This document shows, in pieces, positions 1 to 9,032 of a DNA stretch of 58,637 nucleotides. Positions within the stretch are counted from its first letter, which is position 1, and the number at the start of each line of letters is the position of its first letter. The notes beneath the pieces are model-generated. The model saw only the letters and a list, made by a program, of their open reading frames with translations, did not search any database and was not told where the DNA came from. Source of the DNA: Lentzea indica (lineage in GTDB: Bacteria; Actinomycetota; Actinomycetes; Mycobacteriales; Pseudonocardiaceae); contig NZ_VSRL01000032.1 in the NCBI RefSeq assembly GCF_012184385.1, forward strand, positions 1-58,637. Reading direction: 5' to 3'. Both the position numbers and the translations under genes were made by a program.

Positions 1-713
1 ATCACCGCGACCAGTGCCGCCAGGCCGACCGCCGCGATCAGCGCGGCCGCTGTCGGGCGCACCAGACCGGCCGCCGCGCAGCACACGCCGGCGAGGATCC
101 AGCGTTTCTTCACCACGCCGACCAGCGCCCACACGGCGAACGCGCAGAACGTGGCCTCCGAGTACGTCATCGACAGCACGACGGCCATGGGGGACGCGGC
201 GAACAGCGTCACCAGGATCAGGCCGGCCCGCGTCGAGCCGTCGCGCACCGCGCGGCCCAGCACGAACAGGCCGTACACGCAGAACAGGCCGCTGATCAGG
301 CTGACCGCGAACGCGGCACCCACCACGTCCACGCCCGGCAGGCCGTCCACCCACCTGACCAGGGCGGGGTAGCCGGGGAAGAACGCCAGTGGAGTCTCGG
401 CGGAACGCCTGCCGGCCGCGTCGGTCAGACGCAGCGGCACGTCGTTGTAGCCGCCCTCGGCGATCCCGATGAACCACTCGCCGTCCCACGACTTCAGGTT
501 GTCGGCGGCGGTGTCGGTCTTGCCGGTGGTCTTGTTCTGGTACTCGACCACGAGCTGCAGCACGAACAGACCCACCTGGCGCACGAACAGGTAGATCAGC
601 GCTGGAGCCGTCCAGCGCACGGCGGGGTGTCTGAGCGCTTCGGCCATCCGTGAGCGCGCACTGCTCTCATGCACGGCTGCTGGGGCCTCCACGACATCGA
701 CGCTCGACGACAC
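1..713 (-). CDS. Membrane GT-C mannosyltransferase, PIG-V-like (partial)
   Basis: The minus-strand frame is open from about 713 to the window edge, so only the N-terminal ~237 residues are seen. After a short cytoplasmic stretch comes a hydrophobic segment ([17 protein letters not shown]), then [15 protein letters not shown] and [11 protein letters not shown], the first extracytoplasmic loop signature of PIG-V type GT-C mannosyltransferases that use polyprenyl-phosphate mannose. At least three more hydrophobic helices follow. The family transfers mannose at the outer face of the membrane; the acceptor cannot be told. Start is uncertain: GTG at 713 or ATG at 647, neither with a clear ribosome site. 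It is divergent from ask, with about 100 bases between them. Confidence 0.7.
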   Translation of the reverse strand, partial: MSSSVDVVEAPAAVHESSARSRMAEALRHPAVRWTAPALIYLFVRQVGLFVLQLVVEYQNKTTGKTDTAADNLKSWDGEWFIGIAEGGYNDVPLRLTDAAGRRSAETPLAFFPGYPALVRWVDGLPGVDVVGAAFAVSLISGLFCVYGLFVLGRAVRDGSTRAGLILVTLFAASPMAVVLSMTYSEATFCAFAVWALVGVVKKRWILAGVCCAAAGLVRPTAAALIAAVGLAALVAV

Positions 714-817
714 CCGGACAGAGTAGTCACGCGCGTCACGGCTCCAGAGTCTCACCAGGTGGTCCGGGTAGGCTGCCTACGACGTGGGGTTTTAGTCGCG
801 CGAAGGAGGTCAGGTCG

Positions 818-2083
818 GTGGCGCTCGTCGTCCAGAAGTACGGCGGTTCATCGGTTGAGAGTGCCGAGCGGATCAAACGCGTGGCCGAGCGCATCGTCGC
901 GACCAAGAAAGCGGGCAACGACGTCGTGGTCGTCGTGTCCGCCATGGGTGACACGACCGACGAACTGCTCGACCTCGCCCGCCAGGTCTCCCCGGTGCCG
1001 CCAGCACGTGAACTCGACATGCTCCTCACCTCGGGTGAGCGGATCTCGATGTCGCTGCTCGCGATGGCGATCCACTCCCTGGGTGCAGAGGCGCGCTCGT
1101 ACACGGGCTCGCAGGCAGGCGTGATCACGACCTCGGTGCACGGCAAAGCCCGCATCATCGACGTGACTCCGAGCCGGATCCAGGACGCGACGTCCGAGGG
1201 GGCCATCGCGATCGTCGCGGGCTTCCAGGGTGTCTCGCAGGACTCGAAGGAGATCACCACGCTCGGCCGTGGCGGCAGCGACACCACCGCGGTGGCGCTC
1301 GCGGCGGCGACCAAGGCCGACGTGTGCGAGATCTACACCGACGTGGACGGCGTCTACACCGCCGACCCGCGCATCGTGCCGAACGCGAAGAAGCTCGACA
1401 CGATCTCGTACGAGGAAATGCTCGAGATGGCCGCCTGTGGCGCCAAGGTGCTGATGCTCCGCTGCGTGGAGTACGCCCGCCGCTACAACGTCCCCGTGCA
1501 CGTCCGCTCTTCGTTCAGCAACAAGACCGGAACCATCGTGTCCGGTTCAGTGGAGGACCTTCCCGTGGAACAGGCGATGATCACCGGCGTCGCGCACGAC
1601 CGGTCCGAGGCCAAAGTCACCGTGACGTCCGTTCCCGACCACCCCGGCATCGCGGCCAAGATCTTCCGGGTCGTGGCGCAGGCGGAGCTCGACATCGACA
1701 TGGTCGTGCAGAACATCTCGCAGGCGGCGTCCGGACGCACCGACATCACGTTCACGCTGGCCAAGGTCGACGGCCCGCGCGCGGTGGCGGCGCTGGAGAA
1801 GGCCCGCGGCGAGATCGGCTTCGACCAGGTCCTCTACGACGAGCACGTCGGCAAGGTGTCGCTGATCGGCGCGGGCATGCGCTCGCACCCCGGCGTCACG
1901 GCGACGTTCTGCGAGGCGCTGGCCACGGCCGGCGTCAACATCGACATCATCTCCACCTCGGAGATCCGCATCTCGGTCATCTGCCGCGACACCCAGCTCG
2001 ACGACGCCGTCCGTGCCCTGCACGACGCGTTCGAGCTCGGTGGCGAGGAAGAGGCCGTCGTTTACGCAGGGACTGGACGATGA
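818..2083 (+). CDS. ask: Aspartate kinase
   Basis: Phosphorylates L-aspartate, the first step toward lysine, threonine, methionine and diaminopimelate. The GTG start at 818 follows a strong GAAGGAGGT site and gives 421 residues, the normal actinobacterial length. K7-Y-G-G-S-S12 is the kinase N-terminal signature, the amino-acid kinase domain runs to about residue 250, and two ACT domains (feedback lysine/threonine sensing) fill the rest. A longer open frame reaches back to 650 but lacks homologous character and a ribosome site. The stop overlaps asd by ATGA, so the two are translationally coupled. Matches M. tuberculosis Rv3709c in context. Confidence 0.97.
   Translation: MALVVQKYGGSSVESAERIKRVAERIVATKKAGNDVVVVVSAMGDTTDELLDLARQVSPVPPARELDMLLTSGERISMSLLAMAIHSLGAEARSYTGSQAGVITTSVHGKARIIDVTPSRIQDATSEGAIAIVAGFQGVSQDSKEITTLGRGGSDTTAVALAAATKADVCEIYTDVDGVYTADPRIVPNAKKLDTISYEEMLEMAACGAKVLMLRCVEYARRYNVPVHVRSSFSNKTGTIVSGSVEDLPVEQAMITGVAHDRSEAKVTVTSVPDHPGIAAKIFRVVAQAELDIDMVVQNISQAASGRTDITFTLAKVDGPRAVAALEKARGEIGFDQVLYDEHVGKVSLIGAGMRSHPGVTATFCEALATAGVNIDIISTSEIRISVICRDTQLDDAVRALHDAFELGGEEEAVVYAGTGR
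1565..2083 (+). CDS. Aspartate kinase beta subunit from internal in-frame start
   Basis: In Corynebacterium and related actinobacteria the ask gene also yields a 172-residue regulatory beta subunit from an internal start. Here an in-frame GTG at 1565 is preceded by GGAGG at 1552-1556 with 8-base spacing, and the product (starting [17 protein letters not shown]) is exactly 172 residues, comprising the two ACT domains. The site and length are seen directly; that it is used is inference from the family. An ATG four codons on (1577) is the alternative. Confidence 0.6.
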   Translation: MEQAMITGVAHDRSEAKVTVTSVPDHPGIAAKIFRVVAQAELDIDMVVQNISQAASGRTDITFTLAKVDGPRAVAALEKARGEIGFDQVLYDEHVGKVSLIGAGMRSHPGVTATFCEALATAGVNIDIISTSEIRISVICRDTQLDDAVRALHDAFELGGEEEAVVYAGTGR

Positions 2084-3144
2084 CCGCCCCCGTTCTCGCG
2101 CTGGTCGGCGCGACCGGTGCCGTGGGCACCGTGATGATCGACATCATCAACACCCGTTCCTCCGTGCCGTGGGGCGAGATCCGGCTGATCGCGTCCCCGC
2201 GCTCGGCGGGCAAGAAGATCAACGTGCGCGGCCAGGACGTCACGGTCATCGCGCTCTCGCCAGAGGCGTTCGACGGCGTGGACATCGCGATGTTCGACGT
2301 GCCGGACGAGGTCTCCGCCGAGTGGGCCCCGATCGCCGCCGAGCGCGGCGCGGTCGCGATCGACAACTCCGGCGCGTTCCGGATGGACGCGGACGTGCCG
2401 CTGGTCGTGCCGGAGGTGAACTCCGACCAGATCAACAACCGCCCGCGCGGCATCATCTCGAACCCGAACTGCACGACGCTGTCGATGATGGCGTCGCTCG
2501 GTGCCCTGCACCGCGAGTTCGAGCTGAAGGAACTGGTCGTCGCCTCCTACCAGGCCGCGTCCGGTGCCGGGCAGTCCGGAATCGACCGCCTCTACGCCGA
2601 GATCAGTGCGCTGGCGGGCAAGGAAGCGGGTGTGCAGGCCGGCGACGTCGCCGAGGCGCTGTCCGCGGCCGGTCTCTCCGCTGCCGACTCGCCGTTCCCG
2701 GCCCCGCTGGTGCTGAACGTGGTGCCGTGGGCCGGTTCGCTCAAGGACGACGGCTGGTCGTCGGAGGAGCTGAAGGTCCGCAACGAGGCTCGCAAGATCC
2801 TCGGCATCCCCGACCTGAAGGTCTCCGCGACGTGCGTCCGCGTCCCGGTCGTCACCACGCACTCGCTGTCCGTCCACGCGACGTTCGCCCGCGAGGTCAC
2901 GGTCGAGGCCGCGCACAAGATCTTCGAGGCGCAGCCGACGATCGTGCTGATCGACGACCCGGCCGCGAAGCGCTTCCCGACGCCCGCCGACGTGGTGGGC
3001 GAGGACCCGACGTACGTGGGCCGCGTGCGCCAGGCGCTGGACTTCCCGAACACGCTGGACTTCTTCGTGTGCGGTGACAACCTCCGCAAGGGTGCCGCGC
3101 TGAACACCTACGAGGTCGCGGAAGAGCTCGCCAAGCGACTCTGA
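2080..3144 (+). CDS. asd: Aspartate-semialdehyde dehydrogenase
   Basis: Reduces aspartyl phosphate with NADPH to aspartate semialdehyde, the branch point to diaminopimelate/lysine and to threonine/methionine. 354 residues, standard length. LVGATGAVG at 8-16 is the NADP-binding glycine motif; the catalytic cysteine is Cys131 in [20 protein letters not shown] is the family's substrate loop. ATG at 2080 overlaps the ask stop. A strong hairpin terminator follows the stop by about 18 bases, so ask-asd is a closed two-gene unit. Confidence 0.97.
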   Translation: MTAPVLALVGATGAVGTVMIDIINTRSSVPWGEIRLIASPRSAGKKINVRGQDVTVIALSPEAFDGVDIAMFDVPDEVSAEWAPIAAERGAVAIDNSGAFRMDADVPLVVPEVNSDQINNRPRGIISNPNCTTLSMMASLGALHREFELKELVVASYQAASGAGQSGIDRLYAEISALAGKEAGVQAGDVAEALSAAGLSAADSPFPAPLVLNVVPWAGSLKDDGWSSEELKVRNEARKILGIPDLKVSATCVRVPVVTTHSLSVHATFAREVTVEAAHKIFEAQPTIVLIDDPAAKRFPTPADVVGEDPTYVGRVRQALDFPNTLDFFVCGDNLRKGAALNTYEVAEELAKRL

Positions 3145-3162
3145 CCGAAGTTGGTCAAAAGG

Positions 3163-3184
3163 CCCCTGCCGAGTGCGGCAGGGG
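3163..3184 (+). terminator. Rho-independent terminator after asd
   Basis: Perfect 9-bp stem CCCCTGCCG/CGGCAGGGG with a 4-base loop, followed by TCTTTC and preceded by a run of A, directly behind the asd stop. Confidence 0.85.
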
Positions 3185-3189
3185 TCTTT

Positions 3190-3365
3190 CAGCAGTACCT
3201 GGCTGCGGGTCTGCACGGGGCGCGGGTGTCCGAACAGGACTGATCGACCAGTTGGCCGCGTGTTCGGCCGAAGATCCCGCGAAGGCGTTGGCGGACTGGG
3301 AGACCGAGGCCGGTCCGAAGCCGCCGATGGCACAAGAGTGGTTCACCCGCTACCCACCCTCCTAG
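3190..3365 (+). pseudogene. Possible frameshifted gene remnant
   Basis: Two frames join across one position near 3238: the first reads QQYLAAGLHGARVSEQD and then stops; the next frame reads LIDQLAACSAEDPAKALADW and continues to WFTRYPPS with a stop at 3363-3365. Adding one C (GAC to GACC) joins them. Composition and third-position G/C look like coding, but there is no start codon after the asd terminator, so it would be 5'-truncated as well. No family recognised. It could be chance in GC-rich DNA. Confidence 0.35.
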
Positions 3366-3375
3366 GCTGAAGCGC

Positions 3376-4116
3376 ATGGCGGAGAGCGACGAACAGTACG
3401 ACGCGCTGGGTGCGATCTACGAGCGTGCCAAGCACATCCCGACCGGACTGGCCGAGCGCGCCACGTTGCTCTCGGCGGTCGGTGACCTGCGCGGCAAGTC
3501 GGTGCTGGACGTGGCCTGCGGCACCGGCTTCTACACGCGGCTCTTCCACGACCTCGGAGCGACGAGGGTGGTGGGCGTCGACTCCGCCGGGGAGATGATC
3601 GGCTACGCGCGTCACGTCGAGGAACGCGAGCCGCGCGGGGTCACCTACGAGCAGCACGACGCGACCACCCTGCCCGTGCTCGGTCAGTTCGACGTCGTCA
3701 CGGCCGTGTGGCTGCTCGGCTACGCGGACGACGAGCCCGCGCTCGACGCCATGATCGGCAACCTCGCCGCGAACCTCGCACCCGGCGGACGGCTCGTCGT
3801 GCTGGTGCCGAACCCGGACGCCGACTGGGACCTGCTCGCCGAGTACGGCCGCTACGGCTACGAGATCACCCGCACCGGCCCGATGAACCTGAAGCAGCCG
3901 GTCGAGGTGCACGTGCTGGGCGATCCGTCGTTCGACTTCGACTCCTTCTACTGGGAGCGCGGCGTGTTCGACGCGGCGCTGACCCGTGCCGGTCTGGCCG
4001 ACGTGACGCGCCAGCCGGCCGTCACGCCGGACGACGAGCGCGGCGAGGAGTTCTGGGGCCCGTTGCGGAGGTCCCCGAGCTTCGCCGTTTTCACCGCCGT
4101 GCGGGCCGATTCATGA
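3376..4116 (+). CDS. Class I SAM-dependent methyltransferase
   Basis: 246-residue Rossmann-fold methyltransferase of the UbiE/small-molecule type. SVLDVACGTGFYT near residue 40-52 is motif I (SAM binding), VVGVDSAGEMI motif II, and FDVVTAVWLL/ APGGRLVVLVPNP are motifs IV-VI. No membrane or targeting segments. Substrate cannot be assigned. Its stop overlaps the next gene's ATG (4113), so it is likely co-translated with the sugar kinase; no functional link between the two is obvious. Confidence 0.85.
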   Translation: MAESDEQYDALGAIYERAKHIPTGLAERATLLSAVGDLRGKSVLDVACGTGFYTRLFHDLGATRVVGVDSAGEMIGYARHVEEREPRGVTYEQHDATTLPVLGQFDVVTAVWLLGYADDEPALDAMIGNLAANLAPGGRLVVLVPNPDADWDLLAEYGRYGYEITRTGPMNLKQPVEVHVLGDPSFDFDSFYWERGVFDAALTRAGLADVTRQPAVTPDDERGEEFWGPLRRSPSFAVFTAVRADS

Positions 4117-5510
4117 TCGTCCTCGCGGTGGACCTCGGCACCACGGCCACCAAGGTCGTCGCGGTGGACGCTCAGGCGAACGTCGTCGCCTCGACCGAGC
4201 GCGCTTATCCGATGCGCACCAGCGGTCTCGAAGCCACGCACGACCCTCAGCAGGTGCTCGACGCCGCGTTCGACGCGATCCGCGAGCTGGCGTCAGAAGA
4301 CGTGAAAGCCATCGCGCTGACCGGCGCCATGCACTCGATCATGGGCCTGGACGCCTCGCTGAAGCCTGTCACGGAGTCGCTGAGCTGGGCCGACAACCGC
4401 GCGGTCGAGCAGACCGAACGGCTGCGGGGTACTCAGGAAGGCCGCGACCTGCACCAGGCGACCGGTGCCCCGATCCACTCGTTCACGCCGCTGATGAAGC
4501 TCGCCTGGTTCCACGAGAACGGTGTCCGTGCCGCGAAGTGGTGCGAGATCAAGGACTACGTGCACCTCCACCTCACCGGTGAGCTGATCAACGAGCACTC
4601 GTCGGGCTCCGGCACGGGCCTGATGAACATCCACACCCTCCAGTGGCACGAGCCGTCCCTGGAGTTCGCGGGCGTCATCGCGGACCAGCTCCCGCCGCTG
4701 GTCGAACCGACGCACTCCACGCCGTTGAAAGCCGAGATCCCCGGTCTGCGTCCCGGCACACCGGTCATCGTCGGCGGTGGCGACGGCCCGCTCGGCAACC
4801 TGGGCGTCGGCGCGGCCACGCCGGGGTCCGGCGCGGTCTCGCTCGGGACCTCCGGCGCACTCCGCGTGGCCCAGCGGGGCCCTGGCGTCGACGCCGAGGG
4901 GCGCACCTTCAGCTACGCCATCGCCGAGGGCCTGTGGGTCCGCGGCGGCGCGATCAGCAACGGCGGCGTGGTGGCCCAGTGGGCTTCGGAAACCTTCGGC
5001 ATCCCGGTCGGCGACCTGCTCGCCCAGGCAGCGCCGGTCGACTCGGACGGACTCGTCGCGCTGCCTTATCTGCTCGGCGAGCGGGCGCCGTGGTGGGATC
5101 CGACCGCCCACGCCGCGTTGCTGGGCCTGCGCCGCGAACACACTCCTCAGCAGATCACCAAAGCACTGGTCGAAGGCGTCTGCCAGCAGCTGGCGCTGGT
5201 GCTGGACGCGGTTCCGCACGTGGAGTCGTTGCGGATCACCGGCGGCGCCTTCCGCGCCCCGGTCTGGGCCCAGACCCTGGCCAACACCCTCGGCATGCCG
5301 TTGCACCTCACCGAGGAGAGCGGCGGTTCAGCGGTGGGCGCGGCACTGCTGGCGTGGCGGGCGCTGGACGAGATCGAGTCGCTGACCGTCGATCTCGTGC
5401 AGCCGACTCGGACGATCACGCCCGACGAGGGCGCCATCGAGAGGTATGCGAAAGCGCGGCCGTTCGTGGCGAAGGCGTACCGGGCGCTGGAGGAGCTGTA
5501 CAGCGACTGA
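4113..5510 (+). CDS. gntK: FGGY-family carbohydrate kinase, probably gluconokinase
   Basis: 465 residues with the two actin-like domains of FGGY kinases. LAVDLGTTATKVV at residues 4-16 is the phosphate-1 motif; TGAMHSIMGLD and SWADNR are gluconokinase-like substrate-loop features; VSLGTSGALR is phosphate-2; ITGGAFRAPVWAQ with GGSAVGAALLA is the C-terminal nucleotide signature. Gluconate to 6-phosphogluconate is the most likely reaction; xylulose or another polyol is possible. No gluconate permease is adjacent; the downstream MFS genes look like drug-type exporters. ATG at 4113 was chosen because of the ATGA overlap with the methyltransferase. Confidence 0.75.
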   Translation: MIVLAVDLGTTATKVVAVDAQANVVASTERAYPMRTSGLEATHDPQQVLDAAFDAIRELASEDVKAIALTGAMHSIMGLDASLKPVTESLSWADNRAVEQTERLRGTQEGRDLHQATGAPIHSFTPLMKLAWFHENGVRAAKWCEIKDYVHLHLTGELINEHSSGSGTGLMNIHTLQWHEPSLEFAGVIADQLPPLVEPTHSTPLKAEIPGLRPGTPVIVGGGDGPLGNLGVGAATPGSGAVSLGTSGALRVAQRGPGVDAEGRTFSYAIAEGLWVRGGAISNGGVVAQWASETFGIPVGDLLAQAAPVDSDGLVALPYLLGERAPWWDPTAHAALLGLRREHTPQQITKALVEGVCQQLALVLDAVPHVESLRITGGAFRAPVWAQTLANTLGMPLHLTEESGGSAVGAALLAWRALDEIESLTVDLVQPTRTITPDEGAIERYAKARPFVAKAYRALEELYSD

Positions 5511-5576
5511 CCTCGGGTGGCGACGGTCACATCGTTAGCAAAGAAAACCTTTTGCCATCCACGTGAGGATGGCGGT

Positions 5577-6767
5577 GTGGACCTCGCCCCCTTCAAACAC
5601 GTTCTCCTGCTGCCCAGGGTCCGCCCACTCGCCCTGCTGATGTTCTTCGCGAGGATGCCCCCTGCGGCGACCGGCGTGATCTTGACGCTGCACGTCGCGG
5701 TCACGCTCGACAAGGGGTACGGCGCGGCGGGACTGGTCGGGGCGGCGGGGACGATCGGCATGGGGCTGGGCGCTCCGCTGATGGGCAAGCTGATCGACGA
5801 ACGCGGCCTGCGCGCGATGCTCGCCGTCAGCGTCACGGCCTCCGCGACGTTCTGGCTCAGCGCACCGCTGATGGGCTACTGGGTGCTGCTGGTGTGCTCG
5901 TTCCTGGTCGGCCTGCTCGGCGTGCCGATGATGTCGATCGGCAGGCAGGTCATCACCGCGCTCGTGCCGGAGAGCCGGCGCCGGGTCGCGCTGTCGGTCG
6001 ACTCGATCTCGGTCGAGCTGTCGTTCATGGGCGGGCCCGCGCTCGGCGTGTTCGTGGCGACGAAGTTCTCCACGAGCGCCGCGTTGCTGTTCATCGGCGT
6101 CTCGACCCTGGTCGCGGGCTTGCTGCTGTACTGGGCGAACCCGCCGATGATCCACGAGGACGAGGTCGTCGACGGACCGCGGCCGAAGATCATCGAGTGG
6201 ATGCGCGGCCGGATCGTCGGCGTGCTGGTCGTGTGCGTGGGAGCGACCGTGTGCCTCGCAGGCATGGAGGTCTCGGCGATCGCGAGCCTGGAGCACATCG
6301 GCAAGCAGAGCTGGCTGGGCGTGGTGTTCTTCGCGATGTGCGCGGCGTCGATCGCGGGCGGCCTGGTCTACGGCGGCGTGAAGAAGGCGCCCAGCGTGCT
6401 GGTGCTGCTGGTGGTGATGGCGGCGTTCGAGATTCCGGTCGGGCTGGGTGACGGCAGCGTGCTCTGGCTGTGCCTGCTCATCATCCCCATGAACATCACC
6501 TGCGCGCCGTTGATCGCGGCCTCGGGCGAACACATCAGCAGGCTCGCGCCGCCCACCGCCCGTGGCCTGGCGATCGGCCTGCAGGGATCGGCGTTCACCG
6601 TCGGCAACGCGATCGGCGCGCCGATCGCCGGTGTCGCGATCGACCACGGTGGCGCACCGGCAGGGTTCGCGATCGTCGGCGTGATCGGGCTGCTGGTGGC
6701 GGGCGTCGCATGGCTGCTCGCGCGGCAACGTAAACCCGTTGCCACCCAGACGACGATGGCATCGTGA
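5577..6767 (+). CDS. MFS transporter (first of tandem pair)
   Basis: 396 residues with about 12 hydrophobic segments, major facilitator fold. GTG at 5577 is preferred: GAGGA sits 7 bases before it and the product then aligns residue for residue with the next gene's start; an upstream in-frame GTG at 5517 would add a polar tail absent from the paralogue. MMSIGRQVITALVPESRRR and LDSISVELSFMGGP-type stretches are shared with the neighbour (about two thirds identical over the first 75 residues by eye) and, more weakly, with the MFS gene at 31.8-33.1 kb. Substrate unknown; likely efflux of small molecules. Stop overlaps the next start (GTGA). Confidence 0.85.
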   Translation: MDLAPFKHVLLLPRVRPLALLMFFARMPPAATGVILTLHVAVTLDKGYGAAGLVGAAGTIGMGLGAPLMGKLIDERGLRAMLAVSVTASATFWLSAPLMGYWVLLVCSFLVGLLGVPMMSIGRQVITALVPESRRRVALSVDSISVELSFMGGPALGVFVATKFSTSAALLFIGVSTLVAGLLLYWANPPMIHEDEVVDGPRPKIIEWMRGRIVGVLVVCVGATVCLAGMEVSAIASLEHIGKQSWLGVVFFAMCAASIAGGLVYGGVKKAPSVLVLLVVMAAFEIPVGLGDGSVLWLCLLIIPMNITCAPLIAASGEHISRLAPPTARGLAIGLQGSAFTVGNAIGAPIAGVAIDHGGAPAGFAIVGVIGLLVAGVAWLLARQRKPVATQTTMAS

Positions 6768-7939
6768 ACCTCGCCCCGTTCAGACACGTCCTGGTGCTGC
6801 CGGGGGTACGTCCCCTGATGCTGCTGATGCTCTTCGCCAGGATTCCCCCGACGGCGGCGGGCGTCACGGTGACCCTCCACGTCGTCACGACGCTCGACAA
6901 GGGCTACGCGGCGGCAGGCACGGTCGGCTTCGCGACCATGGTCGGCATCGGCCTCGGGTCGCCGTTGATGGGCAGGCTGATCGACAGCAAGGGCCTGCGG
7001 ATCACGCTGACCCTCAGCCTGCTCGAAGGCGTCTTCTGGGTGACGGCGCCGTTGATGGACTACTACGTGCTGCTCGTGCTCGCGTTCGCCAACGGGCTGG
7101 TGGCGGTGCCGATGATGTCGATCGGACGGCAGGCCCTCACCGCGCTCGTGCCGGAACCCCAGCGCAGGCCCGCGTTCTCGCTGGACTCGATCTCGGTCGA
7201 GCTGTCGTTCATGGTCGGGCCCGCGGCGGGTGTGCTGATCGCGACGAAGTTCTCGAGCGGCACGGCGCTCATCGCGATCGGCGTGGCGATCATGGCCGCC
7301 TGCGCGTTGCTGTTCGTCGTGAACCCGGTGCTGGTGCACGAGGACGAGGTCGTCGACGGTCCGCAACCGAGGGTGAAGGAGTGGTTGCGCGGGCCGATGA
7401 TCGCGGCGCTGATCATCCCGTTCGGCGCCACGATGGCGTTGTCCGGCATGGAGATCGCCTCGATCGCCTCGCTCGAGCACGCGGGGAAGCAGGGCTGGCT
7501 GGGGCTGATCTTCGTCGTGATGTGCGCGGCTTCGGCCCTCGGCGGGCTCGTCTACGGCAGCCTCAGACGGGTGCCGAGCGGCGTGGTGCTGTTGGCGTGC
7601 ATGGCGCTGCTCGAGATCCCGGTCGGCATCGGTGACGGCAACGTCTGGCTGCTGGCGCTCGCGCTCATCCCGATGAACTTCGCGTGCGCGCCGACCATCG
7701 CCGCGTCGACCGAGCAGATCAGCAAGCTGGCGCCCGCCTCGGCGCGCGGGCTGGCGCTGGGACTGCAGGGTTCCGCGTTCACGTTCGGCGTCGCGGCCGG
7801 TCAGCCGCTCGCGGGGATCGCCGTGGACCACAGCGGACCCCCGCTCGGCTTCGTCGTCGCTGGCGTGGCGGGACTGGTGATCGCGGGGATCGGCTGGGTG
7901 CTCGGCCGGCAGCGTCAGGCGGTCTCGGCCACGTCCTGA
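6764..7939 (+). CDS. MFS transporter (second of tandem pair)
   Basis: 391 residues, about 12 membrane segments, close paralogue of the preceding gene and clearly a tandem duplicate. Starts at a GTG whose TGA overlap is the stop of the first copy, so both are made from one message. Both copies keep the cytoplasmic loop motif with GRQ..TALVPE and the SISVELSFM segment, so neither looks decayed. Its 3' end overlaps the convergent esterase gene by 25 bases, leaving no room for a separate terminator. Confidence 0.85.
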   Translation: MNLAPFRHVLVLPGVRPLMLLMLFARIPPTAAGVTVTLHVVTTLDKGYAAAGTVGFATMVGIGLGSPLMGRLIDSKGLRITLTLSLLEGVFWVTAPLMDYYVLLVLAFANGLVAVPMMSIGRQALTALVPEPQRRPAFSLDSISVELSFMVGPAAGVLIATKFSSGTALIAIGVAIMAACALLFVVNPVLVHEDEVVDGPQPRVKEWLRGPMIAALIIPFGATMALSGMEIASIASLEHAGKQGWLGLIFVVMCAASALGGLVYGSLRRVPSGVVLLACMALLEIPVGIGDGNVWLLALALIPMNFACAPTIAASTEQISKLAPASARGLALGLQGSAFTFGVAAGQPLAGIAVDHSGPPLGFVVAGVAGLVIAGIGWVLGRQRQAVSATS

Positions 7940-8967
7940 GCGGAGTTCGCCAGCGCGAGGCCGGTCCGCAGTGCGCCAACCGCCTCGGACACGGCCTCGC
8001 GGAAGATCCCGCCGACGCCGAGCACGTTCGCGAAGCCGTGGAACAGGCCTTCGTGGCGCCGCAGCACGACCGGCACACCCTCGGCGGCCAGGCGTTCCGC
8101 GAACGCCTCGCCCTCGTCGCGCAACGGGTCGTAGCCCGCGGTCGCGATGTAGGTGGGAGGCAGGTTCGAGAGGTCATCGGCGAGCATGATCGACAGGCGC
8201 GGGTCATGGCGGTCGCGGCCGCCGGCGCTGTACTGGTCGAGGAACCAGTCCATCTTCTCGTCGGTCAGGAAGAACCCGTTGCCGAAGATCTCGCGCGACC
8301 GGCGGCGCACCGACGCGTCCACACCGGGGTAGAAGAGCAGCAGGAACGCGATGTCGATCTCGGCGTTGTGCGCGGTGACCGCGGCCAGGTTGCCACCGGC
8401 GCTGTCACCGCCCAGCGCGATCCGTTTCGCGTCGATGCCCAGGTCTTCCGCCTTGGCGACGGCGTAGCGCAGCACCTCGGCGGCGTCGTCGACCGCCGCG
8501 GGGAACGGGTACTCGGGCGCGAGCCTGTAGTCGGCGGCCAGCACCCGCACCCCTGCTTCTTTCGCGAGGAACCGGCACAGGTTGTCGTGGGTCTCCAGAC
8601 CTCCGGTGACCCAGCCGCCACCGTGGTAGAAGATCAGCAACGCCGAGCCGGGCGCGAGGCCGTCCGGCGTGTAGAGGCGGCCGGCGAACTCGCCGATCGT
8701 GAGGTCCCGCGCGCCGATCCCGGTGATCTTCGGGCCGCCCACGAGCTTCGAACTCAACTCCAGGTCCAGTCGGCTCTCGGAAGCTGTCTTCGTGCGCCAG
8801 TCCGTTCCGGACACGTGAGCCAGCTTCAGCAACAACTGCGCTTCGGGGTGCAGGTCCTGGCCGTCCAGACGGATCGGCGTACCGGCGATGAGGCGGCGCA
8901 ACGGGCCCGGAAGACCGAACGCGAAGCGCAGTGCACCGGCCAGTACGCCGGCCTGGATGTTCGACAT
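7915..8967 (-). CDS. Alpha/beta hydrolase, HSL-type esterase/lipase
   Basis: 350-residue alpha/beta hydrolase of the hormone-sensitive-lipase family. HGGG at 115-118 forms the oxyanion hole, Ser189 in GGDSAGG is the nucleophile, and the acid and base are in AGYDPLRDEG and EGLFHGFAN. Hydrolyses small acyl esters; natural substrate unknown. No signal peptide, so cytoplasmic. It is divergent from the flavin reductase across 65 bases containing an inverted repeat. Confidence 0.9.
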   Translation of the reverse strand: MSNIQAGVLAGALRFAFGLPGPLRRLIAGTPIRLDGQDLHPEAQLLLKLAHVSGTDWRTKTASESRLDLELSSKLVGGPKITGIGARDLTIGEFAGRLYTPDGLAPGSALLIFYHGGGWVTGGLETHDNLCRFLAKEAGVRVLAADYRLAPEYPFPAAVDDAAEVLRYAVAKAEDLGIDAKRIALGGDSAGGNLAAVTAHNAEIDIAFLLLFYPGVDASVRRRSREIFGNGFFLTDEKMDWFLDQYSAGGRDRHDPRLSIMLADDLSNLPPTYIATAGYDPLRDEGEAFAERLAAEGVPVVLRRHEGLFHGFANVLGVGGIFREAVSEAVGALRTGLALANSAQDVAETA

Positions 8968-8999
8968 GTGTTGCAGGTTACTAGCGAGTAGTGCTGGAT

Positions 9000-9015
9000 C
9001 TCCAGGTATCTGGAG
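9000..9015. promoter_or_regulatory. Inverted repeat between divergent genes (candidate operator)
   Basis: CTCCAG-GTAT-CTGGAG, perfect 6-bp arms, lies between the esterase (start 8967) and flavin reductase (start 9033). A second small one, ACT-AGCG-AGT, is just upstream at about 8983-8992. Position suggests a shared operator; the regulator is not identifiable. Confidence 0.4.
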
Positions 9016-9032
9016 GTGGAAGGATCGTTGTC

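Noticed and set aside
1324..2079. N-terminal extension of asd into ask
   Set aside because: The added residues are ask read in another frame; the ATG at 2080 with ATGA overlap is the true start.
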